Shown here: positions 1-7,866 of the stretch, in pieces | Numbering within the stretch: the first letter of the stretch is position 1 | Layout of the letters: each line of letters opens with the position of its first letter | IMG/VR virus record: IMGVR_UViG_3300025133_000606 | Span: 1 to 23,463 of that record | Direction: 5' to 3' (one strand) | DNA length: 23,463 nucleotides | Source of the DNA: a virus | Translations under genes and position numbers: made by a program | The notes under the pieces: generated by a model | What the model was told of the DNA's origin: nothing | What the model saw: the letters and a program-made list of their open reading frames with translations, nothing else | Database searches by the model: none

Positions 1-1143
1 TTAGAACACATTCATAGCGGGGAAGGTGAGACCATCCGACGCCTTGTTATTCTGTGCTCCAACATCCTCTTCAGCGATCGGCTGTACGGAAGAAGCGTCA
101 ACGGCTCCGTCCGAGGCCTGGGAATAGAGCTCAAGCTTCACCACCGAGGCGATGTTACCGAAACCCATACCCACGTCCATCCACGCCTGCCAGAAGATAC
201 GGTTCGCAATCTTATCGATATAGAACTTCACGTCGTTCAGGGTGTAGTTACGGCCGAAGAACTCCGGAGCCGTGAAGACATACACGTTGCCTTCGCGGAG
301 AATGTCGTTCTTGATCGTACGGATAACGCGCAGACCGAGGACCTTGTTGTAGGTGTAGCCATCAAGAGCGGTTTCGCTCTGGAGACGATCACCATAGTCC
401 TCGAGAGTCCACTGATCGAAATCGTCCGCATCGGACTCAGTGATCAGCATGACTGCCGGACGCAGACGGCCCTGACGGACCACGGTACCGGTAGCATCAG
501 CAACCTGTCGTTTCAGGAGCTTCTTGATGTTAACGATATCCGAGCGCTGGATAGCGAGGGTAGCGAAGGTATCCGCACCCGCAGCAACCTGGAGCGCAAG
601 CGCACCCTTTAGCTTCGAGCACGAGATAGCCGTACCAGCGTTGACGTTGGTGGCGCTGTAAGCAGCACTACCGACCTCACCCTGCATACCATCAATGCAC
701 GACTCCACGTGGTTGAGGAACTCGCGGTCCTTAATCTCAACCATATCCTTGAGGCTGTTCTCCTCAATGATACGCGTGACGGGCATTTCGTACGCCATCA
801 GCTCCTGCTCAACGATTTCGAACTTGAGGCTCGAGATCGTGAAGAAGCCGATCGCATACCGCTTACCACTGACGTAGGAAGCGGTGGGCTGTCCACGGAA
901 GTTAATGGCCATCGCCCTGCTGCCAGGCTCGATGTCCACGATCTTCACCATGGTGTCGTGCTCCGTCGAACGCTGGAGATCACCACGAACGACTCGCTCG
1001 TTGGGAATCACCATATCGGCGAAGCTCGACTCACGGAGTCGATCTTTAATGTAGTTAAGGCTAGCAGCGGCGGTCTTAGTGGGACCTTCGGTCTCCAACC
1101 GCTCAATGAAGCCTGAATTAACCATTTCAGCTGTATAATCCAT
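1..1143 (-). CDS. Putative major capsid protein (HK97-fold type), complete, 380 aa
   Basis: Likely forms the icosahedral capsid shell. No single diagnostic motif is seen; the call rests on length (380 aa is normal for HK97-fold capsid proteins), an even alpha/beta composition without low-complexity parts, the C-terminal stretch around residues 295-345 (APEFFGRNYTLNDVKFYID, then IFWQAWMDVGMGFGN) which reads like the A-domain end of phage capsid proteins, and its place downstream of a protease-like gene and next to a decoration-type gene. Residues 21-28 (PTKTAAAS) sit at the end of a short N-terminal segment that could be a maturation propeptide. The ATG at 1143 follows AAGGAG about 9 bases upstream. 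Codon use is strongly biased: I saw no AGA or ATA in the parts I read, unlike many neighbours, which fits high expression. The TAA stop is at positions 1-3. Could be another abundant virion protein; a structure prediction would settle it. Confidence 0.72.
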   Translation of the reverse strand: MDYTAEMVNSGFIERLETEGPTKTAAASLNYIKDRLRESSFADMVIPNERVVRGDLQRSTEHDTMVKIVDIEPGSRAMAINFRGQPTASYVSGKRYAIGFFTISSLKFEIVEQELMAYEMPVTRIIEENSLKDMVEIKDREFLNHVESCIDGMQGEVGSAAYSATNVNAGTAISCSKLKGALALQVAAGADTFATLAIQRSDIVNIKKLLKRQVADATGTVVRQGRLRPAVMLITESDADDFDQWTLEDYGDRLQSETALDGYTYNKVLGLRVIRTIKNDILREGNVYVFTAPEFFGRNYTLNDVKFYIDKIANRIFWQAWMDVGMGFGNIASVVKLELYSQASDGAVDASSVQPIAEEDVGAQNNKASDGLTFPAMNVF

Positions 1144-1164
1144 TGTTTCAGTCTCCTTAGCGGT

Positions 1165-1806
1165 TTATACGAGGGTTGCGTCGGGTGCGTAGCCGGGTTC
1201 CCAGCGAACACTGACATCGTTAGCGGCATGAATACGAGTAACAGTTCCGCAGAACCAGTCACCAGCTGCGACAGCGTCACCGCCGCCAGCAGCAGCAATA
1301 GCAGCAGCTGTGGTCAGGACTCGAACGTAGTCACCACTGGGCATGACGCCCCAAGCTACGTACAGGCGATCTCCGATCGATGCAGTAGTAGGAACTACGC
1401 ACATGCGAGTGCGGAACTCAGAACCCACAGGACCAGTCAGGCAGTGAGCCTTACCAGTAACCTGAGCGTCGTATCGACCGCGCTCCTGGAAGTACAGGTA
1501 CGCCGGAGCGGTACCTACATCCACGTTGCCTCCGGTATCTAGGATCAGTAGTCCTGTGGCTGCCGCTGCTGCTGCGGGAGTGTTTGCCCCTGCACGCAGA
1601 AATGCGGTCCCAGACACCGTAGCGCCAGTGATTGTGCCGTCATCCATCTCCAGCCACTCACCTTCATACAAAGGTGCAGCTGAATCGGGATTCATTGCGT
1701 TGAGGGTAGCCGCTTCACCAGCATTGGTGTTGGGTACCCAGGTTAGGTCTCGAGTATGCATCGCGGAATACCCGGGATTGAAAAGCTCGACGTATGTGCC
1801 AGCCAT
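1165..1806 (-). CDS. Probable capsid decoration or head-accessory protein, 213 aa
   Basis: No family recognised by sequence. The protein is rich in Ala, Gly, Thr and short beta-type stretches, with an Ala-rich segment at about residues 70-85 and another near residues 165-175, and it has no Lys-rich or coiled-coil part. It lies 21 bases upstream of the capsid gene in the same leftward unit, with AGGAG about 8 bases before its ATG. Many tailed phages keep a capsid-stabilising or decoration protein directly next to the major capsid gene, so that role is inferred from position and composition only. Codon use is also biased toward common codons, as in the capsid gene, suggesting high expression. 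A head fibre or minor capsid protein would fit equally well. Confidence 0.5.
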   Translation of the reverse strand: MAGTYVELFNPGYSAMHTRDLTWVPNTNAGEAATLNAMNPDSAAPLYEGEWLEMDDGTITGATVSGTAFLRAGANTPAAAAAATGLLILDTGGNVDVGTAPAYLYFQERGRYDAQVTGKAHCLTGPVGSEFRTRMCVVPTTASIGDRLYVAWGVMPSGDYVRVLTTAAAIAAAGGGDAVAAGDWFCGTVTRIHAANDVSVRWEPGYAPDATLV

Positions 1807-1826
1807 TGTAATCTCTCCTGTTTAAG

Positions 1827-2192
1827 TTATTCGCCCTGAAGGCAGAATGTGGTCAAGGGGTCGAGTATTCCCGTCCCGGGATGGTCGGAAATGTTGGCGA
1901 TCTGGATTCCTCCAGCAGCCGCCATCTTAACAGCTTCTACGACACTCTCGAGGTGAGCATGACCCCGTAGGCTTGCTACCTTCTCTTCAAATGTCATGTC
2001 TGCATTAAGTCCTTTATCTTCCATTTCCGTAGCCAGGGCAGAGATTTCAAGATCTCGCTCATTGTTTGCAAGCTTCTCTCGTAGAGAGGCATTCTCGGCC
2101 TCCAGGCTTGCTACCTTTTCGACTAGGGAACGGATTGACGAGGCTCCGCGAGCGGAAACCGCCGCCAACTGTGCATTGCCAATCTTTAGCAT
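1827..2192 (-). CDS. Small coiled-coil protein with two KVAS motifs, 121 aa
   Basis: Unrecognised. The start is set at the ATG at 2192 because GAGGAG lies 7 bases upstream; a GTG at 2213 in the same frame would put that ribosome site inside the gene. Residues 22-55 are a heptad-like, Leu/Glu/Lys-rich helix that predicts a coiled coil. Two exact K-V-A-S sites occur at residues 26-29 and 71-74, plus KMAA at 89-92, and the second half is Gly/Ile/Pro richer. It sits between disordered and capsid-type genes, so a small head or scaffold-related protein is plausible, but only by context. Confidence 0.6.
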   Translation of the reverse strand: MLKIGNAQLAAVSARGASSIRSLVEKVASLEAENASLREKLANNERDLEISALATEMEDKGLNADMTFEEKVASLRGHAHLESVVEAVKMAAAGGIQIANISDHPGTGILDPLTTFCLQGE

Positions 2193-2214
2193 GTTGTTCT
2201 CCTCACGGTGCACG

Positions 2215-2877
2215 TTAACGTCTCAGTAATTGATCTAGCCGAGCATGTCTTGCGTCAGACTCGGATAGTACATTGTTTTCTTGGTGAATAGATGCCACTT
2301 TTTCTGCCGATGACAAGTTTACCTTATCATAAGCTGCGCAGATACCAGCTAACGCTTCCTTAGTGTCTTCACCAAAGTGCCCGTCAGCAGCAAGATTAAA
2401 TAGGTCACCGTACTCGGCAACGGAGCCAGTCTTGGCAGAATCGATATCTTCTTTAGAAATGCCATACCTTGCCGCCGCTTCTGGAGTGAACTTGGCTCCC
2501 CCAAGGCCATAGGCCTTCGGGCTAATACCTTTACGGAGAAGATACTTCTTGTCCGCACGCATACCTCCGGCCACCTGCCCAGTAAGGGCACCGATTCCGG
2601 CACCAATAGCAGCTCCCGGTCCGGCCCCGCCTCGACCAGCCAGCGCTCCTGCCAGGCCACCTGCGAGAGCTCCGCCTCCTCCGCCCAGTAGGACTCCGCC
2701 CAGTTGACCCTTCAGGCGGTCGCCGATGAGCTCACTGTTCGCCATGAATTGTCCGACGCCCTTGCTGCCACCGCGCATGGCTCTCTGCATCGCCTGCTGG
2801 GCGTCCATAAAACCAGGATCGATAGTGTGCGGGTCCTGCGCCATCTTAACTAGGCGGTTGTAGGTGTTACTTGGCAT
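2215..2877 (-). CDS. Glycine-zipper virion-type protein, 220 aa
   Basis: Unrecognised family. The ATG at 2877 is chosen over an in-frame TTG at 2889 because GAGG precedes it by about 8 bases; it overlaps the end of the upstream gene by 11 bases. The N-terminus (MPSNTYNRLVKMAQD) carries an aromatic residue followed by K-M-A, like other proteins in this window. Residues about 50-100 form a long Gly/Ala segment of GxxxG type (runs such as GGVLLGGGGGALAGGLAG), the kind of stretch that packs helices in or on a membrane. The C-terminal third is polar, with EKVAS near the end. Membrane-active or ejected virion proteins often look like this, but the role is inferred. Confidence 0.6.
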   Translation of the reverse strand: MPSNTYNRLVKMAQDPHTIDPGFMDAQQAMQRAMRGGSKGVGQFMANSELIGDRLKGQLGGVLLGGGGGALAGGLAGALAGRGGAGPGAAIGAGIGALTGQVAGGMRADKKYLLRKGISPKAYGLGGAKFTPEAAARYGISKEDIDSAKTGSVAEYGDLFNLAADGHFGEDTKEALAGICAAYDKVNLSSAEKVASIHQENNVLSESDARHARLDQLLRR

Positions 2878-3628
2878 TGGTTGCCTCAAGGGCCGCTAGC
2901 CTTTCAGCAACAGAAGCCGTCTTAAGGCCTCCCTTGGCTGCAGCCTGTGGCCATGCTGCCTGTGCGCTTGCTTCACCGGTATCTCCAACATTGGAGAAGA
3001 GCTCAGATAGACGTGCCCTAACGGGTGCCTTGGCCTGACGCTTCGTTGCGTTCTCAGGAGCGGTGTTGCTGCCCAGGAGTGCCTGCCGATTAGCGTTCTC
3101 GTTTCCAGACGGAATACCAGACGCGGCCTCGGAGGCAGTAGATTCTGCGGGACCGCCTTCTCCAGCTTCCTTACTACTCATAAGGATGTCGTACAGAGAA
3201 GTACCTTCGGCTTGCTTCATGGACTCGAGAAGCTTCTTCTCGCCGTCCTTAGCTTCAGGCTCTGCGGAAGACTGTGCGGGAGATCCCCCACTAACCAGTC
3301 CTTGTGGATTAAGCTTCTTCTTCCCTGCAGCGGGAGGAACAGCCTGAGTGCCCTTGGCCTGAGTAGAACTCTGGGCAGGACTGCCTTCAGCAGCTGTCTT
3401 AAAGAAACTTCGGATCATGTCTCCTCGAATAGCTCCGGAAACACTTCCGTCGTTATTCGAAGAATATGCAATATACTCAAGGGCATCAGCTAGTTCTGCC
3501 GCCTCTTTAACTAAGAGGTCTTCTTCGGTAGAAGCAGCCGACTTAGTCATCTGAGGCACCCCTGAGTTTAGACGAGACTTAGCACTTACAAGTGCTTCGT
3601 CGATCATGCTGCGGTAATTGGTGCTCAT
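2867..3628 (-). CDS. Disordered Ser/Ala/Pro-rich protein with K-x-A motifs, 253 aa
   Basis: Unrecognised. The first 75 residues look partly helical; the rest is mostly Ser, Ala, Gly, Pro, Gln and Lys, predicting disorder. The phrase GSPAQSS occurs twice (residues 82-88 and 115-121), suggesting degenerate internal repetition. K-x-A sites occur at residues 29 (KSAAS), 41 (KEAA), 77 (KTAA), 138 (KQAE), 153 (KEAG) and 236 (KTAS). The ATG at 3628 has GAGGG about 9 bases upstream. It lies between a small gene and a glycine-zipper gene in the head block. A scaffold-like or internal protein processed during assembly would fit the composition, but nothing in the sequence proves it. Confidence 0.6.
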   Translation of the reverse strand: MSTNYRSMIDEALVSAKSRLNSGVPQMTKSAASTEEDLLVKEAAELADALEYIAYSSNNDGSVSGAIRGDMIRSFFKTAAEGSPAQSSTQAKGTQAVPPAAGKKKLNPQGLVSGGSPAQSSAEPEAKDGEKKLLESMKQAEGTSLYDILMSSKEAGEGGPAESTASEAASGIPSGNENANRQALLGSNTAPENATKRQAKAPVRARLSELFSNVGDTGEASAQAAWPQAAAKGGLKTASVAERLAALEATNAK

Positions 3629-3655
3629 TTTAAATCGCCCTCAACATATTGGTTG

Positions 3656-3907
3656 TTATCGAACCTGTGGCGGCAGTGGAGTGTCCGTTGCCGAACCTGT
3701 TCTCCCTGCCGGTAAAAGTGAATTAGATGCAGTGAGTTTTCTTGACTCTCCAGTCATTTTAGTCTGTCCGGGAGCTTTTGTGAACTTACCAAAGTTCTGT
3801 CCACCTCCGCCATCAGGAGAAGGGACTTGGATAGTGTGCCTTGGCTTTGCCGAGATTTTGACCATCTCGTCTACAAAGTGGGGCCAGATATCTAAAGGTA
3901 AGGACAC
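3656..3907 (-). CDS. Small hypothetical protein, 83 aa, GTG start
   Basis: Unrecognised. The reading frame begins at a GTG at 3907 with AGGAG about 10 bases upstream, a slightly long spacing. The protein is rich in Pro, Gly, Thr and Ser with a GGGG run near residue 34, and is basic toward the C-terminus. It is preceded by the 11-bp hairpin at 3929-3960 and followed 27 bases later by the next leftward gene. A competing rightward frame over the same bases has no ribosome site and is read as a shadow. Moderate doubt remains whether this is expressed. Confidence 0.45.
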   Translation of the reverse strand: MSLPLDIWPHFVDEMVKISAKPRHTIQVPSPDGGGGQNFGKFTKAPGQTKMTGESRKLTASNSLLPAGRTGSATDTPLPPQVR

Positions 3908-3928
3908 TAATTCAATTCTCCTGGTGTA

Positions 3929-3960
3929 GAGCGTCCCTGCCCCTAAGGACAGGGACGCTC
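3929..3960. terminator. Perfect 11-bp inverted repeat (hairpin) between genes
   Basis: GAGCGTCCCTG at 3929-3939 pairs with CAGGGACGCTC at 3950-3960 around a 10-base loop. It lies 14 bases after the stop of the 311-aa gene and before the start of the 83-aa gene in the leftward direction. No T-run follows on the minus strand, so it is not a textbook intrinsic terminator; it may be a partial terminator, an RNA processing or 3'-end stabilising structure, or a protein site. Confidence 0.5.
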
Positions 3961-3973
3961 GAACCTTAACGGT

Positions 3974-4909
3974 CTAGTAGTCTAGCTCGAAGCCTTCCTC
4001 GAAGAGGAATTCTCCAAGGCGCTCATTGGCAAGCTCGTCGACGTAAGCATCAAGCTCAACATCACTAGCGTGCTTGTCATAAAGCTTCTTGGCACCTGCA
4101 CCGGCAGCAGCGAGGCCACCATACGCAGCGGTAGTCTTAGCACCACCCCGAAGAGCGGCACGACGGAGGGTATGCTGGGCAGCAGCGCGCCCACCCTTAA
4201 CGCCACGACCGAAGCCCTTAGCCTTGGAGGCCTTCAGGCCCTTCATTGCAGAGCGGACCTCGTCACCTCGAAGAGCACGGCCATAAGCCCGAGCACCGGA
4301 AGCAGCCGAAGCGCCAGCAGCCGAAGCTCTCTCTCTGGCCTTAGCGCCGAGATCGCGGGCCTGCTGAGGCACCTTCCCTGCACGAGCCTTGGCAGACTCG
4401 TATCCGCGCTTCACGGAATCGCGAGCAGCTGCGCCTTCAGCCTTGGCAGCCTCGCCCCAAGGGCCAGCTTCCTTATCCATCTCGTCCATGTAGGAACGAG
4501 CCATGTGGCGTCCGAGGATCTCGGCCTCCGCAAGCTTGGCGTGGGCCTCTTCGACCTCAGTGTCTTCGCCGATCTGTGCAGGAAGCACATCCTCGACATA
4601 GTGGTTGTACAGGTTGGCAAGATCGGTATCGTCCATAGAATCTAGGTCGATGCCCTCTGCTGCCGCCTGCTTCTCGAACAGATTAACAATTTCATCGTTC
4701 ATGGCATTAGCCTCTTTTGTGGTTTCGTAGTCGTATGACTGGTTGTTAGAAATGAACGTGGAATAGAGCTGCTCGACAGTTTCCTGGTCGAGAGACTCGA
4801 GGTCCACGTCCTCGGCGGCAGCGGCTTTTTCGAAGAGACGGACAGATGCCGCCTTTTCCAAATCTTCAGCCGTGACGCCACGTGACTCAAGCTCCTCAAG
4901 GAGTGACAT
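3974..4909 (-). CDS. Scaffold- or internal-head-type protein with duplicated acidic module, 311 aa
   Basis: Unrecognised by name. The start at 4909 is preferred because GGAG lies 9 bases upstream; an ATG at 4924 has no ribosome site. Either start overlaps the end of the upstream protease-like gene. Residues 24-52 and 76-104 are a clear internal duplication (RLFEKAAAAEDVDLESL against NLFEKQAAAEGIDLDSM, then QLYSTF against NLYNHY). Residues about 150-275 are very basic and Ala/Gly/Arg-rich with a short glycine-zipper-like part, and residues 283-311 are acidic with an aromatic end. K-x-A motifs occur at residues 19, 28, 80, 65 and 146. The position directly after the protease gene is where scaffold or core proteins usually lie; the basic middle would also suit a DNA-associated internal protein. 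Codon use is biased to common codons, fitting high expression. Confidence 0.6.
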   Translation of the reverse strand: MSLLEELESRGVTAEDLEKAASVRLFEKAAAAEDVDLESLDQETVEQLYSTFISNNQSYDYETTKEANAMNDEIVNLFEKQAAAEGIDLDSMDDTDLANLYNHYVEDVLPAQIGEDTEVEEAHAKLAEAEILGRHMARSYMDEMDKEAGPWGEAAKAEGAAARDSVKRGYESAKARAGKVPQQARDLGAKARERASAAGASAASGARAYGRALRGDEVRSAMKGLKASKAKGFGRGVKGGRAAAQHTLRRAALRGGAKTTAAYGGLAAAGAGAKKLYDKHASDVELDAYVDELANERLGEFLFEEGFELDY

Positions 4910-6857
4910 GGGTACTTTCTCCATAATTGGTTACAGTGTTTGTAGTTTGGGAGGCGGCGTCTTCGGGGGCGTACCCCTCTTCCGGCTGGCTCAATCCTAA
5001 TCCGAGACCGGGCCAATAAGCAACATGTAGCAGAAGATTAGAGATGGTAACACTATCTTCTGCAGTTTTCACATCATCTTCTATAGAAGATGATGCAACG
5101 AAGCCTACCTTGACGGCCCCCAAATCGGGAGACTTTTCTATTAACCCAAGTCTGTAGGAATTGTAAAGGCGGGAAATGTCTTCCAGGCCATCTACTTCCC
5201 TCAGCGTGGGTAGTTTTGCATTATCCGCAACCTTCGTAATACGCATCCTGACTGCAGAAGGGGCAAAAGACCTCTGGGCCAAAAAAGGACTCAATAGATC
5301 AATAACTCTCTTCATCGCAGACTGTGGCGCATACGACTGTGCGTTGAACTGGGAAGATTCTTCGGTCAGTGGCAGTGATTTAAACACCTCACCTCTCTCG
5401 TAGAGAGAATTGGCCCTGGCCGGATCTATCTTCCTAATCATAATGTGTTGAAACTCCCTAGGACGCATTACTATCCCAATCCTGGCAGCTGCGCGCAAGT
5501 TAGTCCCTGGATTATCCGAAAGTTTATCGAGGATATGTCGTGGCAGTTCGGGGAGAGTGTCCTCTTGGCCGCGCACTATACTCATCTGTTTAGGGGAGGG
5601 AGCAGGGATCTTCTTCAGCATCTCTGCCCACTTAGGCATGCTGGCTGCTTTCGTTACATCCCCTACAAGAAGCTGGTCTGCCCTACTATTAAATAGAGTC
5701 TTTAGATAAGAGAGCTGGGCAGGATACACTCCATACTGTCGGACGAATAGATTCTTAGACAGCTGGTCCCATACCTCAAACTCGCCGGCAGACATGGTGC
5801 CTGTCTTAATTCTCTCCTGGGCCAACCTCTCCTGCATAAAATAACGAAGGCCTTCCCTTTCGAGGGAGGTCTGTGCCGGAATCAGACTCAGCACCTTGGA
5901 TAGCTTCTCCTCCAGGACAAAGTCAGGGATCATGGGGGCAGGTGCTGTAACACTAGGTTCTGGTGCGGAGGCTACTTTGCCCATGGGGCGCACAAAAGGG
6001 TATATGGTCTGCGTGTACGCACGGTTTCCCTTCACCTGGTCAGTAACGTCGGACATAACCTTTGCAGAACGCTCCGCGCCAATAAACACAAAAGAATCAT
6101 CAAAGAATCTAGGATAGTCATTATACACTCCGCAAATTCTGCCATCCGAGAGTAGCGACTTCATCCCGTAGGGAGGCATCGCTGTCTTGGATACGTGCTC
6201 GCAGTAGGTCGCAGGATTCTTCGCGATGTTTCCGCAGATGGAGCAGCGATCGTATGGGACTTTACTGCCCATAGAGGAGTCGGGGAACTCTCCGGACTTA
6301 ATTCTCTGGTAGATGTGTCCGGCTCCCAGCTTGCGGCACATCTCCTCTACTAACTCTGAGACCAGGATTACTCTTTTCATCCTATCGTCCCAGAAAGCAC
6401 CAAGAATATATCCGTATGCTTTGTTGGGGTCTTTATTTACGTGGTGCCTAAATCTGTGTGCATTGTAGAAAGTAGAGTAACCCCAAGCTAAGGAGCCCCA
6501 TCTACCTGCGGACTCCACCGAGTTGGCGGCCCTTCTCCTGGCATCAATATCCCAAACTGGGATATCTTCGAACCCTGGAGGGGCATGCTTGAGGCCATCT
6601 TCCCCAAACCAGTCACCTCGTAGGTTGAATCCTACGTACTCTCCAGCACCTAAGGCAGAGTTAACTAAGTAGAGTCGTCCGGGCTGTGCCTCTAGAGACT
6701 CAATTAACTCCATGACTTCTGGAAGGTGTTCTCCAGATGCGGTCTTACACAGGCCCTCGGTATTCGAGAGACCGTGAGTAGACCCCGGCTCTACCAGGTG
6801 GATTAGGGGTCGACCTGATTTTGAGGATCCAGAGTAGTGGGAGTACTTGGTTATCAC
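4896..6857 (-). CDS. Putative prohead maturation protease with zinc-ribbon-like insert and long C-terminal extension, 653 aa
   Basis: Proposed to cleave scaffold and head proteins during capsid maturation. The N-terminal ~270 residues hold the evidence: His134/138/139, then a beta-type stretch (ILGAFWDDRMKRVILVSEL), then Ser194/195 in DSSMGSKV. The ~56-residue His-to-Ser spacing and the SxG-type context match herpes/T4/HK97-type prohead serine proteases. A CxxC...CxH cluster (Cys205, Cys208, Cys219, His221) follows and looks metal-binding. Residues 270-653 have no recognised domain; an acidic, Pro/Thr-rich tail ends the protein. K-x-A sites occur at residues 38 (KTAS), 224 (KTAM) and several later points. 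GTG start at 6857 follows the upstream stop by 3 bases and its ribosome site is weak. Position just upstream of a scaffold-like gene and the capsid gene supports the call. The long C-terminus could be a fused core or portal-associated part. Confidence 0.6.
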   Translation of the reverse strand: MITKYSHYSGSSKSGRPLIHLVEPGSTHGLSNTEGLCKTASGEHLPEVMELIESLEAQPGRLYLVNSALGAGEYVGFNLRGDWFGEDGLKHAPPGFEDIPVWDIDARRRAANSVESAGRWGSLAWGYSTFYNAHRFRHHVNKDPNKAYGYILGAFWDDRMKRVILVSELVEEMCRKLGAGHIYQRIKSGEFPDSSMGSKVPYDRCSICGNIAKNPATYCEHVSKTAMPPYGMKSLLSDGRICGVYNDYPRFFDDSFVFIGAERSAKVMSDVTDQVKGNRAYTQTIYPFVRPMGKVASAPEPSVTAPAPMIPDFVLEEKLSKVLSLIPAQTSLEREGLRYFMQERLAQERIKTGTMSAGEFEVWDQLSKNLFVRQYGVYPAQLSYLKTLFNSRADQLLVGDVTKAASMPKWAEMLKKIPAPSPKQMSIVRGQEDTLPELPRHILDKLSDNPGTNLRAAARIGIVMRPREFQHIMIRKIDPARANSLYERGEVFKSLPLTEESSQFNAQSYAPQSAMKRVIDLLSPFLAQRSFAPSAVRMRITKVADNAKLPTLREVDGLEDISRLYNSYRLGLIEKSPDLGAVKVGFVASSSIEDDVKTAEDSVTISNLLLHVAYWPGLGLGLSQPEEGYAPEDAASQTTNTVTNYGESTHVTP

Positions 6858-6860
6858 GCG

Positions 6861-7481
6861 CTACTTCTTGCCTCGGAGTGTCTGTCCGGGGGACATGTCG
6901 CCTGGGTAGGCTAGTCTTCCCACGGCCTGAACACCTTGCTGCCCCAGGTTAGCTGCTCCAGCTCTCGAAGCCTCTTGAGCAGCAGTAAGGGGCATCTTGG
7001 ATGCTCCAGTAACCAGCTCTCCGACCAAAGCGGGGTCGTATCGCGGAGGACTAGACGGGTCGTCTGGATCCATCCGGTTCTGCATGACACCGTCTAGGAT
7101 AGTCCCTGCGATCAGGGGATCCTTGGAGTAGGTGGGATTTAACGTCCGCAGGGTCTTAAAAGCCATTCGGAGGTTAGGGTCTTCGGCATCGCCCAGTTGA
7201 GGATTGACGCTCAACACGCGGTTGAAGTCGCGATTAAACGTCATAGACGATAGTGCTCGCTCGGCCAACTCAGGACCTTTTGCGCCGACGTATGCGAGGC
7301 CTGGCGCTGCTAAGGCCATCCCTCCCAGCATGGCAGCATTCCGGCCGGGGTCTTTACCAAAGAAAGCGACCTTCTCGGCTAGGTCTTCTGCGAACTTCTC
7401 AAGCTCTACCAATTCTTCTTGGGAGATCTCTCCTCTAGAGAATGCCTGATACGCTTCTGCAGGAACTTCAATCTTACTCAT
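6861..7481 (-). CDS. Virion-type protein with short hydrophobic Gly/Ala segment, 206 aa
   Basis: Unrecognised. Residues 1-40 are acidic and helical with EKVAFF at about 37-42; residues about 49-66 (AAMLGGMALAAPGLAYVG) are a short hydrophobic Gly/Ala stretch; residues about 75-140 form a soluble, well-mixed part containing FNRVLSVNPQLGD and AFKTLRTLNP, which looks like a folded domain; the tail is Gly/Gln/Ala-rich. ATG at 7481 with GAGGA 7 bases upstream. The stop is followed 3 bases later by the protease gene. A minor head or ejected protein is the best contextual guess. Confidence 0.6.
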   Translation of the reverse strand: MSKIEVPAEAYQAFSRGEISQEELVELEKFAEDLAEKVAFFGKDPGRNAAMLGGMALAAPGLAYVGAKGPELAERALSSMTFNRDFNRVLSVNPQLGDAEDPNLRMAFKTLRTLNPTYSKDPLIAGTILDGVMQNRMDPDDPSSPPRYDPALVGELVTGASKMPLTAAQEASRAGAANLGQQGVQAVGRLAYPGDMSPGQTLRGKK

Positions 7482-7506
7482 GTCTGTGTCCTCATGTTTC
7501 TGGAGC

Positions 7507-7866
7507 CTACAAATAACTCTGTTGTGGTAAGTGAGATGTCACGCCCTTATCTAGGCCTTTCTTCGCACCCTTAGCTGCGGCGTACAGTCCAGCACCTCCA
7601 ACGGTAGTGCCTCCGACGGCAGTTAGCGCTGCAGCCGGAGCTCCAATAGTGTTGGCTAGTCCCTTATACCCGCCCTTAATTGCGCCTCCGGCAGCGCCGA
7701 CTACGGCTCCAGTTCCCTTACCTACGGCCCCGAGAGCTTCACCAGGAGCTGCCTTGAGCCACTGTGCTCCTCTCTTGATGCCTGCTTTTGCAAGTTGCAG
7801 CCCTGCAACCTTCACATCCTCATCGAGGCGAGATCTGAGGCGGCGCATTCGCTCACGCTCGGTCAT
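7507..7866 (-). CDS. Basic glycine-zipper protein, 119 aa
   Basis: Unrecognised. The ATG at 7866 is chosen because GAGGG lies 5 bases upstream; an in-frame TTG at 7878 is less likely. It overlaps the end of the upstream gene by 14 bases, so the two are probably translationally coupled. The first ~40 residues are strongly basic with Arg pairs and contain DVKVAG; residues about 42-108 are nearly all Gly, Ala, Val, Thr with GxxxG spacing (for example GAVVGAAGGAIKGGYKG), predicting one or two membrane-inserting helices. The end (HLPQQSYL) is polar. Similar zippers occur in many neighbours. Confidence 0.6.
   Translation of the reverse strand: MTERERMRRLRSRLDEDVKVAGLQLAKAGIKRGAQWLKAAPGEALGAVGKGTGAVVGAAGGAIKGGYKGLANTIGAPAAALTAVGGTTVGGAGLYAAAKGAKKGLDKGVTSHLPQQSYL

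Noticed and set aside
709-1116. Rightward 135-aa frame inside the capsid gene
   Set aside because: Antisense shadow of a well-supported gene; no ribosome site and no sensible protein composition.
1228-1320. Possible repeat tract of AGC/CAG triplets
   Set aside because: Explained by Ala-rich coding (AAAIAAAGGGDAVAA) in the decoration-type gene on the minus strand.
4070-4645. Rightward 191-aa frame opposite the 311-aa gene
   Set aside because: Arises from biased codon use of the antisense gene; the leftward frame has a duplication, a ribosome site and the recurring motifs.
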